Assembly (NCBI RefSeq): GCF_001984055.1
Contig: NZ_LYVO01000001.1
Coordinates: 62,001-126,000, forward strand
Source of the DNA: Variovorax sp. KK3
Lineage (GTDB): Bacteria > Pseudomonadota > Gammaproteobacteria > Burkholderiales > Burkholderiaceae_C
DNA length: 64,000 bases
Direction of reading: 5' to 3'
Under the pieces are notes generated by a model, which searched no databases, was not told where the DNA came from, and saw only the letters and a program-made list of their open reading frames with translations. Positions 49,027 to 57,652 of the stretch are shown here, piece by piece. The first letter of the stretch is position 1. The number at the start of each line of letters is the position of its first letter. A program made the translations under genes and the position numbers.

Positions 49027-49784
49027 CCGACAGTTCCTCCACCGACGCCGCCTGGCGCCAATTGCATGAAGCGGCCAGCGCGCCGTACAAGAAGGCCGGC
49101 AGCTTCGCCTGGCATTTCGCTCGCGGCAAGCTCGGCCGCGACCCCGTGTTTCGTGGCGTGATCGAACGCGGCCTGATCGGGCTGCGCCGCCGCCGCGTGG
49201 TCGACATCGGCTGCGGCCAAGGCCTGTTCGCGAGCCTGCTGTCGTCGATGGCCGAGATGCAGATGGAGCACGGCCGCTGGCCCGCGACCTGGGCCGGCAC
49301 GCCCGAGCGGGCCGAGTACACCGGCATCGAACTGATGCCCAAGGACGTGGCGCGCGCCGAGGCCTCGATCGGCCACCTGAAGCCCAGGCCCCGCTTCGTC
49401 TGCGAAGACATGTGCACGGCGGCGATGCCGTCCTGCGACCTGGTGGTGATACTCGACGTGCTGCATTACGTCGACCATGCGGCGCAGGAAGGCGTGCTGC
49501 GCCGCGTGCGTGCCGCGCTGCAGCCCGGCGGCCGCATGCTGCTGCGCGTGGGCGACATGGCCAGCCGGCGCGGCTTCGCCGTCAGCCAATGGGTCGACCG
49601 GACCGTGACGCGCATCCGCGGGCACAAGGTGTCGCCGACCTGGGGCCGGACGGTGGACGAGTGGACGGCGCTACTGCAGCGCCTGGGCTTCTCGCCCGTG
49701 CTGGCCATTCCGATGAGCGAGGGCACTCCCTTCGCCAACGTGCTGCTGGTGGCCGATGCCGGCAAGGAAACGTCGTCGCCATGA
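49023..49784 (+). CDS. SAM-dependent methyltransferase
   Basis: A 253-aa class I methyltransferase: glycine-rich VVDIGCGQGLFASLL, acidic post-motif YTGIELMPKDV, and VVILDVLHYVDH. It probably methylates the aryl head group or another part of the pigment; xanthomonadin-like and aryl-polyene clusters often carry one. It overlaps both neighbours by four bases. Confidence 0.82.
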   Translation: MTDSSSTDAAWRQLHEAASAPYKKAGSFAWHFARGKLGRDPVFRGVIERGLIGLRRRRVVDIGCGQGLFASLLSSMAEMQMEHGRWPATWAGTPERAEYTGIELMPKDVARAEASIGHLKPRPRFVCEDMCTAAMPSCDLVVILDVLHYVDHAAQEGVLRRVRAALQPGGRMLLRVGDMASRRGFAVSQWVDRTVTRIRGHKVSPTWGRTVDEWTALLQRLGFSPVLAIPMSEGTPFANVLLVADAGKETSSP

Positions 49785-50266
49785 GCGCGCCGCAGCAGCT
49801 CGACCGCGCCGGCATCGCGCGCCTGATCCCCCACAGCGGCAGCATGTGCCTGCTCGATCGCCTGGAGTCGTGGGACACGCACCACGTCCACTGCAGCACC
49901 TGCAGCCACCGGCATGCGGACAACCCGCTGCGCACGGCCCGCGGCCTGCTGTCGCCGAACTTGATCGAGTACGCCGCGCAGGCCATGGCGCTGCACGGCG
50001 GCCTGATCGCACAGGAGGGCAGTCCGCCGTCGGCCGGCTTCCTGGCCAGTGCGCGCAACGTGCGGCTGGCCGTCGCCCGGCTCGACGACGTCGAAGGCGC
50101 ACTGCAGGTGCATGCGCAGCGCGTTTCGGGCGATGCGAGCCAGGTGCTCTACGAATTCACGGTAAAGAACGACGCGGGCCGCGCGCTGGCGGAAGGCCGT
50201 GCCGTGGTGGTGCTGAATACGCCGCTCCCCATGCCGCTCCCCACGGAAAGCAAGACCTCTTCATGA
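49781..50266 (+). CDS. 3-hydroxyacyl-ACP dehydratase (ApeP/FabA-like hot dog)
   Basis: A 161-aa hot-dog protein: IARLIPHSGSMCLLDRL (catalytic His), SPNLIEYAAQAMALHGG. It removes water from the 3-hydroxyacyl intermediate to give the conjugated double bond. It is the second dehydratase of the locus, the other being the ligase fusion. It overlaps the methyltransferase gene and the reductase gene by four bases each. Confidence 0.85.
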   Translation: MSAPQQLDRAGIARLIPHSGSMCLLDRLESWDTHHVHCSTCSHRHADNPLRTARGLLSPNLIEYAAQAMALHGGLIAQEGSPPSAGFLASARNVRLAVARLDDVEGALQVHAQRVSGDASQVLYEFTVKNDAGRALAEGRAVVVLNTPLPMPLPTESKTSS

Positions 50267-50994
50267 GCCTCGACGGAAAACGCGCGTTGATCACCGGCGC
50301 CAGCGGCGCCCTGGGCGCCGCCATCGCGCAGCGCCTGGCCCGCGATGGCGCCACCGTGCTGCTGCACGCCAACTCCCGCCCGGAGGCCGTCGAGAAGTTG
50401 GCCGCCGACATCACGGCCGCCGGCGGGCGCGCCGAATGCCACGTGTTCGACCTCGGCAGCGACGAGTCCACGCGCCAGGCCTGCGAGGCCATGCTCGCGG
50501 CCGGGCCGGTGCAGGTGCTGGTCAACAACGCAGGCGTGCACGACGACGCCGTGCTGCCCGGCATGCGCGCAGAGCAGTGGCACAAGGTGATCGACGTATC
50601 GCTCAACGGCTTCTTCCGCGTCACCCAGCCGCTCCTGCTGCCGATGCTGCGGACGCGCTGGGGGCGGATCATCAACATGTCGTCCGTGGCTTCGCTCACC
50701 GGCAACCGCGGGCAGGTGAACTATGCGGCGGCCAAGGGTGCGCTCAACAGCGCCACCAAGGCGCTGTCGCTCGAGGTGGCGGCGCGCGGGGTCACGGTCA
50801 ACGCCATCGCGCCCGGCATCATCGCGTCGCCGATGGCGGATGGCGCCTTCGACAAGACCTTGATCGATCAACTGGTGCCGGCCAAGCGGGCGGGCAAGCC
50901 GGACGAGGTGGCCGCACTCACGGCCTTCCTGGCGAGTGCCGACGCGGGGTACATCACGGGGCAGGTGATTTCGATCAACGGCGGAATGGTCTGA
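50263..50994 (+). CDS. fabG: 3-oxoacyl-ACP reductase (FabG-like) of the polyene locus
   Basis: A 243-aa short-chain reductase: TGASGALGAAIAQRL (NADP motif), NNAG, catalytic Ser in NMSSVASLTGNRG and YAAAK. It makes the 3-hydroxyacyl intermediate for the adjacent dehydratase. In many clusters a ketosynthase gene follows this reductase; here 118 bases separate it from hipB. Confidence 0.88.
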   Translation: MSLDGKRALITGASGALGAAIAQRLARDGATVLLHANSRPEAVEKLAADITAAGGRAECHVFDLGSDESTRQACEAMLAAGPVQVLVNNAGVHDDAVLPGMRAEQWHKVIDVSLNGFFRVTQPLLLPMLRTRWGRIINMSSVASLTGNRGQVNYAAAKGALNSATKALSLEVAARGVTVNAIAPGIIASPMADGAFDKTLIDQLVPAKRAGKPDEVAALTAFLASADAGYITGQVISINGGMV

Positions 50995-51077
50995 GCCCGT
51001 TGGGCGCCGTCGACGCGCGTTGCGTCGTGGCGCGGAGGGGCAGTATCCAGGAGGGCATAAACGCCATTAGAATGGCT

Positions 51078-51102
51078 TTTAATGTCGATTTTCGTCATTA
51101 AA
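51078..51102. promoter_or_regulatory. AT-rich inverted repeat upstream of hipB
   Basis: TTTAATG (51078-51084) and CATTAAA (51096-51102) flank an 11-base spacer, ending 10 bases before the hipB ATG; a further ATTTAAT starts just inside the gene. This is a plausible HipB operator, AT-rich against the GC-rich surroundings. Confidence 0.6.
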
Positions 51103-51112
51103 GACCGCAAAA

Positions 51113-51424
51113 ATGGCATTTAATCTGGCGACCACCAGCGAAATCCTGGCTTCCCTTAGCCAACGCATCCGTGCGCATCGGCTGGCTCAAGGCTTGCCCC
51201 AGCACGAGCTGGCGCAAATGGCCGGTCTGTCGCTGGGTGCGCTGCGCACGCTGGAGAGCAGCGGCCGGTCCTCGCTGGAAACCCTTGTCCGCGCGGCGCA
51301 GGCGCTCGGGCTGGTGAATGAACTCGAAGACCTTTTTGTGCTGAAGCGCCAATCCATTGCGCAGATGGAGCACGCCACGGCGGTTCGTCTGCGGCAGCGT
51401 GCACCCCGCCGGAGAAGCGATTGA
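51113..51424 (+). CDS. hipB: HipB-like antitoxin, XRE family
   Basis: A 103-aa protein with a Cro/XRE helix-turn-helix (RAHRLAQGLPQHELAQMAG, SLGALRTLESSG, about 18-55). It has the typical length and a basic C-terminal tail that would contact the kinase. It should repress its own operon through the inverted repeat upstream. Stop codon overlaps the hipA start (TTGA). Confidence 0.87.
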   Translation: MAFNLATTSEILASLSQRIRAHRLAQGLPQHELAQMAGLSLGALRTLESSGRSSLETLVRAAQALGLVNELEDLFVLKRQSIAQMEHATAVRLRQRAPRRRSD

Positions 51425-52647
51425 AGCGGCTGGCAGTCCATTACTGCGGCTGGGGTGAGGATTGGCCTTTGGGACTGCTCGCCGACGATGGCAGCACCTT
51501 GCTGTTCGAGTACTCGTCCGAAGCGTTGAACCGAGGCCTGGAACTTTCGCCGCTGCACCTCAAGCTGCGCGGCAGCGCCTATGGCAACTTTCCGCTGCAT
51601 CTGAACCGCCTTCCGGGCCTGATTGCCGACAGCCTGCCCGACGGCTGGGGCCTGCTGCTGATGGATCGGCTGTTCCGCCAGCAGGGCCTGCGCCATCCCG
51701 GGCCGTTGGATCGCCTGGCTTTCATTGGGAGCCGCGCCATGGGCGCCCTGCGCTTCGTGCCGGCATTGGCCCCGGATGCCGAGGAACCGGATTGGAACCT
51801 GTTGGCCCTGGCCCAAGAAAGCGAGCGTGCTTTGGCCGGAGACGCTGGTGCCGCCTTGCGCGAGCTGGCGTTGACGGGCGGTTCCCCCCAGGGCGCCAGG
51901 CCCAAGGCCCTTGTGCAGTACGACGCCGAGACCGGTCATGTCAGCACGCGCGGCGACGCTCCGGGCGCCCCTTGGCTGGTGAAGTTTCCGGGCCAGGGCG
52001 AGCATAAGGAAGCTTGTGCCATCGAGCAGATGTATGCCGAGCTGGCCCGCGATTGCGCGCTGGAGGTTCCGGCCACCGCGTGGTTCGATCTATCGCCCAA
52101 GCTGGCGGCCTTCGGTGTGGCGCGCTTCGACCGGGAACAGGGCTTGCGCGTGCCGGTGCACAGCCTGGCCGGCCTGCTGCAGGTGGACTTCCGATTGCCG
52201 GGCAGTGCAGACTACACCGCCCTCCTGCGGGCGACGCGCCTGTTGACCCGGGACGAACGCGAGGTGGAGAAAGCCTATGAGCGCGCGGTCTTCAACGTGT
52301 TGTTCCACAACCGCGACGACCACCCGAAGAACTTTGCCTGGCGCCTCGGGCAGGATCGGCGATGGCGGCTGGCCCCGGCCTTCGACCTGAGCTTCAGCGA
52401 CGGCCCGAGTGGCCAGCACCACATGGACGTCTGCGGCGAAGGTGATGCCGTGCAACGATCCCATCTGCTGCGACTGGCAGTGGAGGGTGGCGTGCCGCCG
52501 AAGGCGGCCGAGGGCACGATCGACAGGATGCTCGTGCAGGCATTGACCTTTGCCGAGCGCGCTGGCGCCTATCCGATCCGCCGCGCGACGGTGCAGCGGA
52601 TGAAAGCGTCGATCGACAGGTGCGGTGGCCGGCTCTTGCAAGGCTGA
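51421..52647 (+). CDS. hipA: HipA-like Ser/Thr kinase toxin
   Basis: A 408-aa HipA-family kinase. It has the N-terminal HipA_N region (YGNFPLHLNRLPGLIADSLPD), the loop that carries the autophosphorylated Ser and GARPKAL (about 153-163), the catalytic loop NRDDHPKNFAW (Asp299, Asn304) and the metal motif APAFDLSFS (Asp322). E. coli HipA phosphorylates glutamyl-tRNA synthetase; the target here is unknown. TTG at 51421 overlaps the hipB stop. Active-site residues are complete, so the gene looks intact. Confidence 0.88.
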   Translation: MKRLAVHYCGWGEDWPLGLLADDGSTLLFEYSSEALNRGLELSPLHLKLRGSAYGNFPLHLNRLPGLIADSLPDGWGLLLMDRLFRQQGLRHPGPLDRLAFIGSRAMGALRFVPALAPDAEEPDWNLLALAQESERALAGDAGAALRELALTGGSPQGARPKALVQYDAETGHVSTRGDAPGAPWLVKFPGQGEHKEACAIEQMYAELARDCALEVPATAWFDLSPKLAAFGVARFDREQGLRVPVHSLAGLLQVDFRLPGSADYTALLRATRLLTRDEREVEKAYERAVFNVLFHNRDDHPKNFAWRLGQDRRWRLAPAFDLSFSDGPSGQHHMDVCGEGDAVQRSHLLRLAVEGGVPPKAAEGTIDRMLVQALTFAERAGAYPIRRATVQRMKASIDRCGGRLLQG

Positions 52648-52695
52648 CACGGAGGCCGCGGCATTTCGGTGCCGCGACTTCTGCACGCAGCCTGC

Positions 52696-53472
52696 TCAGC
52701 GCTGAAACGGCGGGGCCCGGCGGAGCCTGCGCAGCAGCAGGCCCGGCAGCCTCAGCACGAACTCGATCATCAACCGGGTGTGCATCCAGGTCAGCAGGAG
52801 GTTGTCGCGCACGTAGTTGAAGTGCGAGACGCCGCCTTCCTCGGCCGTCAGGTATTTGACCGGGGCGTCGATGTTCACCGGCTTGACGCCTCGCCAGGCC
52901 AGGCGCACCACGGCCTCGGTGTCGAAGTCGAAGCGGCGCATCCACGGTTGGCGCGCCATGACCGCGATGAGGTCGGGCACGGGGTACACGCGGAATCCGT
53001 AGAGCGAATCGCCGACGCCGGCGAACAGCGTCTCGAGCTGGGTCCAGCCGTTCGACAACTTGCGGCCGCGCACGCGCAGCAGCGGCGCCGAAGCGTCGAA
53101 GACGGGGCGGCCCAGCACCATCGTTTCGGGCCGCGCCTGCGAGGCTTGCATGAAGGCGGGAATCAGGTCGGCCGGATGCTGGCCGTCCGAATCCATGGTC
53201 AGCGCGTGCGTGTAGCCCGCCTCCTGCGCGGCGCGCAGGCCGTGCAGCACTGCGGCGCCCTTGCCCTGGTTCTGCGGCAGCAACCAGACGCGCAGGCCGG
53301 GGTCGCCTTCGGCGATCTTCTGCAGCCGCTCGCCGGTGCCATCGGTGCTGCCGTCGACCACGACCCAGACCGGGTTCCATTGGGCACGGGCAGCGGCGAC
53401 CGTGGAGAAGAGGCGTTCGCCCGTGTTGTAGCTCGGGATCAGGACAAGGTGGGTGCGCGAGACTGCTGGCAT
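52696..53472 (-). CDS. Family 2 glycosyltransferase of the polyene locus
   Basis: A 258-aa GT-A glycosyltransferase: LVLIPSYNTGERLFS, WVVVDGSTDGT, the metal motif MDSDGQHPADLI and a C-terminal amphipathic/hydrophobic tail. Such an enzyme in polyene loci adds a sugar that links pigment to lipid. It overlaps the acyltransferase stop by 34 bases and ends the minus-strand arm, convergent with hipA. Confidence 0.87.
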   Translation of the reverse strand: MPAVSRTHLVLIPSYNTGERLFSTVAAARAQWNPVWVVVDGSTDGTGERLQKIAEGDPGLRVWLLPQNQGKGAAVLHGLRAAQEAGYTHALTMDSDGQHPADLIPAFMQASQARPETMVLGRPVFDASAPLLRVRGRKLSNGWTQLETLFAGVGDSLYGFRVYPVPDLIAVMARQPWMRRFDFDTEAVVRLAWRGVKPVNIDAPVKYLTAEEGGVSHFNYVRDNLLLTWMHTRLMIEFVLRLPGLLLRRLRRAPPFQR

Positions 53473-54236
53473 TCGGGCTGCGCGTCGGTGGCGCGCTGTT
53501 CCATCGGGTGTCGGAAATACTGTTCGATTTCGGCGAGCAGGGCATTGCTGTCCTGCTGCGGTGCAAAGCGCCGGCCCAGCCGCAGCGTGAAGACGATGGG
53601 CAGCGGCGGCACGCGCCACAAGGGCCAGCCTTTGGACAGGTAGGGCGAGTCGGTGTCGATGAAGACGGTCTGGATCGGCGCCTGCGCCAGCTTGGCGATG
53701 AGCGTCACGCCGGGCCGGAAGGCGTTGAGCGGCGGCGTGACGGTGCGCGTGCCTTCGGGAAAGATCACGAGCTGCCCGCCGTCCTTGAGGTCTTCCACCG
53801 CCAGGCGCACCATGGTGCGTGCCGAATCGTTGCGGATGTAGCGCGCCAGGCGCGCGCCGGCGCCCAGGAAGATGTTGCGCATGAGGTCGGCCTTCATGAT
53901 GCAGGCGCTGCGCGGCAGGCGCGCCACCAGCAGCAGCGCGTCGAGCATCGTGGGGTGGTTGGCCACGATGATCAGGCCGCGCTCGTGCCGCAGCGCGTCG
54001 AGGCACGACGCATCGATGCGCATCATGCCGACCGCGGACGCGGCGGCCCAGAAGGTGCGGTAGGACCAGGCGATCGCGGCACGGCCGATGGCACGGCCCG
54101 TCGGCGCCGGCAGCAGGGGGTAGAGCAGCATCGACGCCAGGTTCCACACCAGCGAGACCATGCCCAGCGCCGCCAGGAGCGCGTAGAGCAGCAGGGCGAG
54201 CGGGATGGTGACGATCCAGCGCAGCAGGCGCTTCAT
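53439..54236 (-). CDS. PlsC-type 1-acyl-sn-glycerol acyltransferase
   Basis: A 265-aa membrane acyltransferase with an N-terminal helix pair (about 8-48), the HX4D site VANHPTMLDALLL and FPEGTRTVTPP. It may assemble the lipid anchor of the pigment together with the adjacent glycosyltransferase. In some clusters the two activities are fused in one protein. Confidence 0.87.
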   Translation of the reverse strand: MKRLLRWIVTIPLALLLYALLAALGMVSLVWNLASMLLYPLLPAPTGRAIGRAAIAWSYRTFWAAASAVGMMRIDASCLDALRHERGLIIVANHPTMLDALLLVARLPRSACIMKADLMRNIFLGAGARLARYIRNDSARTMVRLAVEDLKDGGQLVIFPEGTRTVTPPLNAFRPGVTLIAKLAQAPIQTVFIDTDSPYLSKGWPLWRVPPLPIVFTLRLGRRFAPQQDSNALLAEIEQYFRHPMEQRATDAQPECQQSRAPTLS

Positions 54237-54251
54237 GGCCGACCCGTGCCC

Positions 54252-55283
54252 TCAGCCGCCCAGCGCACCGCCGGCGACGGCATGCGCCTCGATTTCCACC
54301 AGCAGGTCCTGGCGGCAGATGTCCGCTTCGAGGTAGACCGCGTGTCGCATCGTGCGGGAGCCGGCACCGAGGCGCCGAGCCAGAATGTCGCGCACGACCG
54401 GGGCATCGGCGACGTGGCGCACGTAGACCACCGCGTCGATCGCGTCCAGCGAGAAGCGCGCGGAGCAGCGCTCGTTGGCGGCACCGATCACGGCCTCGAG
54501 ATTGCGCAGCGTTTCCTCGGTCTGCGCGCGCACGTCGCCATGGTGCACGCTCTCGTGGCCGACGATGCTGGCCGTGCCCGAGATGAACAGCGCGACGTCG
54601 CCGCCGCCGATCTCGGCGAGCGCCGCGCGCGAGAAGGTGGGCGAGCGCGGGCCGTAGGTGGGCGGGTAGTGGTAGGCCGAGACCTGCCGCGGGTTTTCCA
54701 GCGGCATCGGCGCGCTGCGACCGGCCAGGAAGCGGATGCACAGTGCACCCTGGTGAATGCCCAGCGCGCAGGCTGCCGGTGCGCCTTCGAAGGCCGCTTG
54801 CCCGGCTTCGACGAAGGCCTGCTGGCGGCCCAGGTTGAACTGGCGGTAGCGTTCCAGCCCGCCGCCGTCGGCGTTGATGCGTGGCAGGTAGTTCCAGATG
54901 CGCAGCAGGTGGGTGCAGCCGGTTTGCTGCAACGAACGAAAGAGGTCGTGGTAGGCGCGGTGGGCGAGTTCGGTCAGGCCGGCGCCTTCCGCGGCTTCGT
55001 CCAGGTCGATGGCGCCGAGCAGCCAGTGCCCGTCGCAGCGCCATCGCACCACGCCGCTGGTGCCCGACTCGACGTGCTCGCTGGCGTGCCACACGTCGGC
55101 CATGGCGCCGGCATCGGAGATGACGCGCGCATTGACCGTGGGCATCCAGGCCAGATTGCCGGGCGCGCCGTAGCCCAGCGCACCGAAGGGTGCATGCCCA
55201 TCGGCGGAGAGGGCCAGGCTGTCAGTCAGCGACAGCCGCTCGACGCGCAGGGGTGGCACCCCGTGGAAATCTCTGGCGCTCAC
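54252..55283 (-). CDS. Chorismatase (XanB2/FkbO/Hyg5 family)
   Basis: A 343-aa soluble enzyme with the double YjgF-like fold of chorismatases. It has LGYGAPGN near the start, TGCTHLLRIWNYLPRINADG, ERYRQFNLGRQQAF, SAYHYPPTYGPRSPTFSRA and a C-terminal VYLEADICRQDLLVEIEAH. XanB2 converts chorismate to 3- and 4-hydroxybenzoate, the starter for xanthomonadin and for ubiquinone. Which product forms depends on a few active-site residues that were not resolved. It likely supplies the aryl starter to the AMP-ligase encoded across the locus. Confidence 0.85.
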   Translation of the reverse strand: MSARDFHGVPPLRVERLSLTDSLALSADGHAPFGALGYGAPGNLAWMPTVNARVISDAGAMADVWHASEHVESGTSGVVRWRCDGHWLLGAIDLDEAAEGAGLTELAHRAYHDLFRSLQQTGCTHLLRIWNYLPRINADGGGLERYRQFNLGRQQAFVEAGQAAFEGAPAACALGIHQGALCIRFLAGRSAPMPLENPRQVSAYHYPPTYGPRSPTFSRAALAEIGGGDVALFISGTASIVGHESVHHGDVRAQTEETLRNLEAVIGAANERCSARFSLDAIDAVVYVRHVADAPVVRDILARRLGAGSRTMRHAVYLEADICRQDLLVEIEAHAVAGGALGG

Positions 55284-55374
55284 CGGAGAACCTCCCCCAG
55301 GCTCGTCGCTTCGTGTACTGCGCGCACCCCCTGCTGAAGGAGAGGGCGAGCGCCTTCAGGCGGCCGTGCGGCGC

Positions 55375-56733
55375 TCACCGTGCGTCAACCACGTTTTCGC
55401 CGGCGAGCGGCCCGAGGTCGCGGACGTTCCTGCGCCTTCGCCGCCAGGCCAGCCAGGTCCGCTTCGGGTGGCCTGCGGACACCAGGTAGTACAGCGTCTT
55501 GAGCACACGCAGCGAGCGCCAGATGGGCGTCTTGCCATAGATGTCGCCGGCCAGGAGGGAGAGCAGTGCCTCCTTCACCCGCATCGGGTTCTCCGGGTAC
55601 ATGAAGAACTCGCGCATGGTCGGGTTGGTCACGCGGAAGATGAACCACGAGAACTCGCGCGGTCCCTTGCGCATGTCGCGCTCGAAGCGCTGGCGCGCGG
55701 CGGCGGCCTGGGCCGGCCGGTCGAGTGCCGTGGCAACCACCTCGGCACTCTCGAAGGCGCTGTACATGGCGAGGTAGACGCCCGACGAGAACACCGGGTC
55801 GATGAAGGTGTAGGCATCGCCCAGCAGCAGGTAGCGCTCGCCGCTGCAATGGGTGCTGGTGTACGAATAGTTGCCGGTGGCGTAGACCGCGTCGTCCACC
55901 AGCGTCGCCCGCGACAGCCGCTGCGCGAGTTGCGGACACAGCGCGATGGTGTCGGCGAAGAATTCGTTCAGCGGCTTGCTGCGCGACTTGAGGTAGTAGG
56001 GCCAGCAGACCGCGCCCACGCTCGTGGTGCCGTCGGCCAGCGGGATGTACCAGAACCAGCCGTGCGCAAACCAGAAGATGGTGATGTTGCCTTCGAGCTT
56101 GCCCGGCAGGCGATCGGCGTTGCGGAAGTGGCCGAAGAGCGCGGAGCTGTTGTGGCGCGGGTTCTTCTGCTTGGCCTTGAGCTTGTTGGCGAGGAAGGTG
56201 TCGCGGCCCGAGGCGTCGAGAACGAAGCGCGCGCGCCACGTGCGCACGGCGCCGTCGTCGAGGTGGGCGGTGACGGTGGCGCCTTCGGCGTCGAACTTGA
56301 CCTCGCGCACGCGGCAGCCTTCGATGGTCTGCGCGCCCTTCGCGGTGGCGTTGCGGAACAGGATCTCGTCCATCTCGGAGCGGCGCACCTGCCATGCATA
56401 GGGCATGGTTTTGTCCCAGGCGTCGCCGAACTCGACCATGGTGGCGTGGTCATGGTCGGGCGAGACGAACTCGACGCCCCATTTGGGCATGCCGATGCGT
56501 TCGATGTCCTCGCGCAGGCCCAGCCGGTCGAACAGCTGCACGTTGGCCGGCAGCAGCGATTCGCCGATGTGGAAGCGGGGGTGGTGCTCTTTCTCGAGCA
56601 GGACGACATTGCGGCCCTGCTGCGCCAGCAGCGCCGCGGCGGTCGACCCGGCCGGGCCTCCACCGATGACCAGCACGTCGCAGGAGTCGACCGCGGCGGC
56701 CGGGGCACTGTCTGTTGTTGGAGGATTGTTCAT
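55375..56733 (-). CDS. FAD-dependent halogenase-family oxidoreductase
   Basis: A 452-aa flavoprotein. It has a Rossmann motif LVIGGGPAGSTAAALL (about 21-36), FHIGESLLP, a candidate catalytic Lys84 in MPKWGVEF, and the halogenase hallmark WFWYIP (226-231). GDAYTFIDPVFSSGVYLA follows in the FAD region. All signs point to a flavin-dependent (phenolic) halogenase rather than a monooxygenase. Xanthomonadins are brominated, so halogenation of the aryl head is a natural guess. It needs a flavin reductase, not encoded nearby. Confidence 0.82.
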   Translation of the reverse strand: MNNPPTTDSAPAAAVDSCDVLVIGGGPAGSTAAALLAQQGRNVVLLEKEHHPRFHIGESLLPANVQLFDRLGLREDIERIGMPKWGVEFVSPDHDHATMVEFGDAWDKTMPYAWQVRRSEMDEILFRNATAKGAQTIEGCRVREVKFDAEGATVTAHLDDGAVRTWRARFVLDASGRDTFLANKLKAKQKNPRHNSSALFGHFRNADRLPGKLEGNITIFWFAHGWFWYIPLADGTTSVGAVCWPYYLKSRSKPLNEFFADTIALCPQLAQRLSRATLVDDAVYATGNYSYTSTHCSGERYLLLGDAYTFIDPVFSSGVYLAMYSAFESAEVVATALDRPAQAAAARQRFERDMRKGPREFSWFIFRVTNPTMREFFMYPENPMRVKEALLSLLAGDIYGKTPIWRSLRVLKTLYYLVSAGHPKRTWLAWRRRRRNVRDLGPLAGENVVDAR

Positions 56734-56901
56734 GCGCTCTGAGGGATTGGATACCGCACGATGCCCTGGGGGTCACGGCGCATCTGGCGCGGATTATCCC
56801 AAAAAGCTGCAGAGACTCATCTCTTGGCGGCCGGCTCGCCGCGCGCGCGGAAGTAAACTCGCGGCCTGCTTAGGAAACACGAGAGAGCGAGAGAGCAAGC
56901 C

Positions 56902-57627
56902 ATGGCCGGACACAGCAAGTGGGCGAACATACAGCACAGGAAGGGCCGGCAGGACGAGAAGCGCGGCAAGCTCTGGACCCGTGCCATCCGTGAAATCATG
57001 GTCGCGGCCAAGGCCGGCGGCGGCGACCTGAGCGCCAACCCCCGCCTGCGGCTCGCGGTGGACAAGGCCAAGGCGGTCAACCTGCCGGCCGACACCATCA
57101 AGCGCAACATCGACAAGGCCACCGGCAACCTCGAAGGCGTGAGCTACGAGGAAATCCGCTACGAGGGCTACGGCATCGGCGGTGCCGCGATCATCGTCGA
57201 CACCATGACCGACAACCGCGTGCGCACCGTGGCCGAAGTGCGGCATGCCTTCGGCAAGCACGGCGGCAACATGGGCACCGAGGGTTCGGTGGCCTTCCAG
57301 TTCAAGCATTGCGGCCAGATCGTCTTCGCGCCCGGCACCAGCGAAGACAAGGTGATGGAAATCGCGCTCGAAGCCGGCGCCGAGGACGTGATCACCGACG
57401 ACGACGGTGCCATCGAGGTGTTGACAGCGCCTGCCGACTTCGAGGCGGTGCGCGATGCGCTCGAGGCCGCAGGCCTGAAGCCCGAGGTGGCCGAGGTCAC
57501 CATGCGGGCCGAGAACACCATCGAACTCGCCGGCGAAGACGCCGCGAAGATGCAGAAGCTGCTCGACGTGCTCGAAGACCTGGACGACGTGCAGGATGTC
57601 CATCACAACGCCGCGATTTCCGAGTGA
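56902..57627 (+). CDS. yebC: YebC/PmpR-family regulatory protein
   Basis: A 241-aa protein, the full family length: [41 protein letters not shown] and [13 protein letters not shown]. Members act as translation or transcription regulators; recent work on relatives links YebC to relief of polyproline stalling. A candidate ribosome site (GAGAGAGCAAG) lies just before ATG at 56902. purD begins 25 bases downstream. Confidence 0.95.
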   Translation: MAGHSKWANIQHRKGRQDEKRGKLWTRAIREIMVAAKAGGGDLSANPRLRLAVDKAKAVNLPADTIKRNIDKATGNLEGVSYEEIRYEGYGIGGAAIIVDTMTDNRVRTVAEVRHAFGKHGGNMGTEGSVAFQFKHCGQIVFAPGTSEDKVMEIALEAGAEDVITDDDGAIEVLTAPADFEAVRDALEAAGLKPEVAEVTMRAENTIELAGEDAAKMQKLLDVLEDLDDVQDVHHNAAISE

Positions 57628-57652
57628 AGGCGGCGACCATGAAAGCCTGCGA

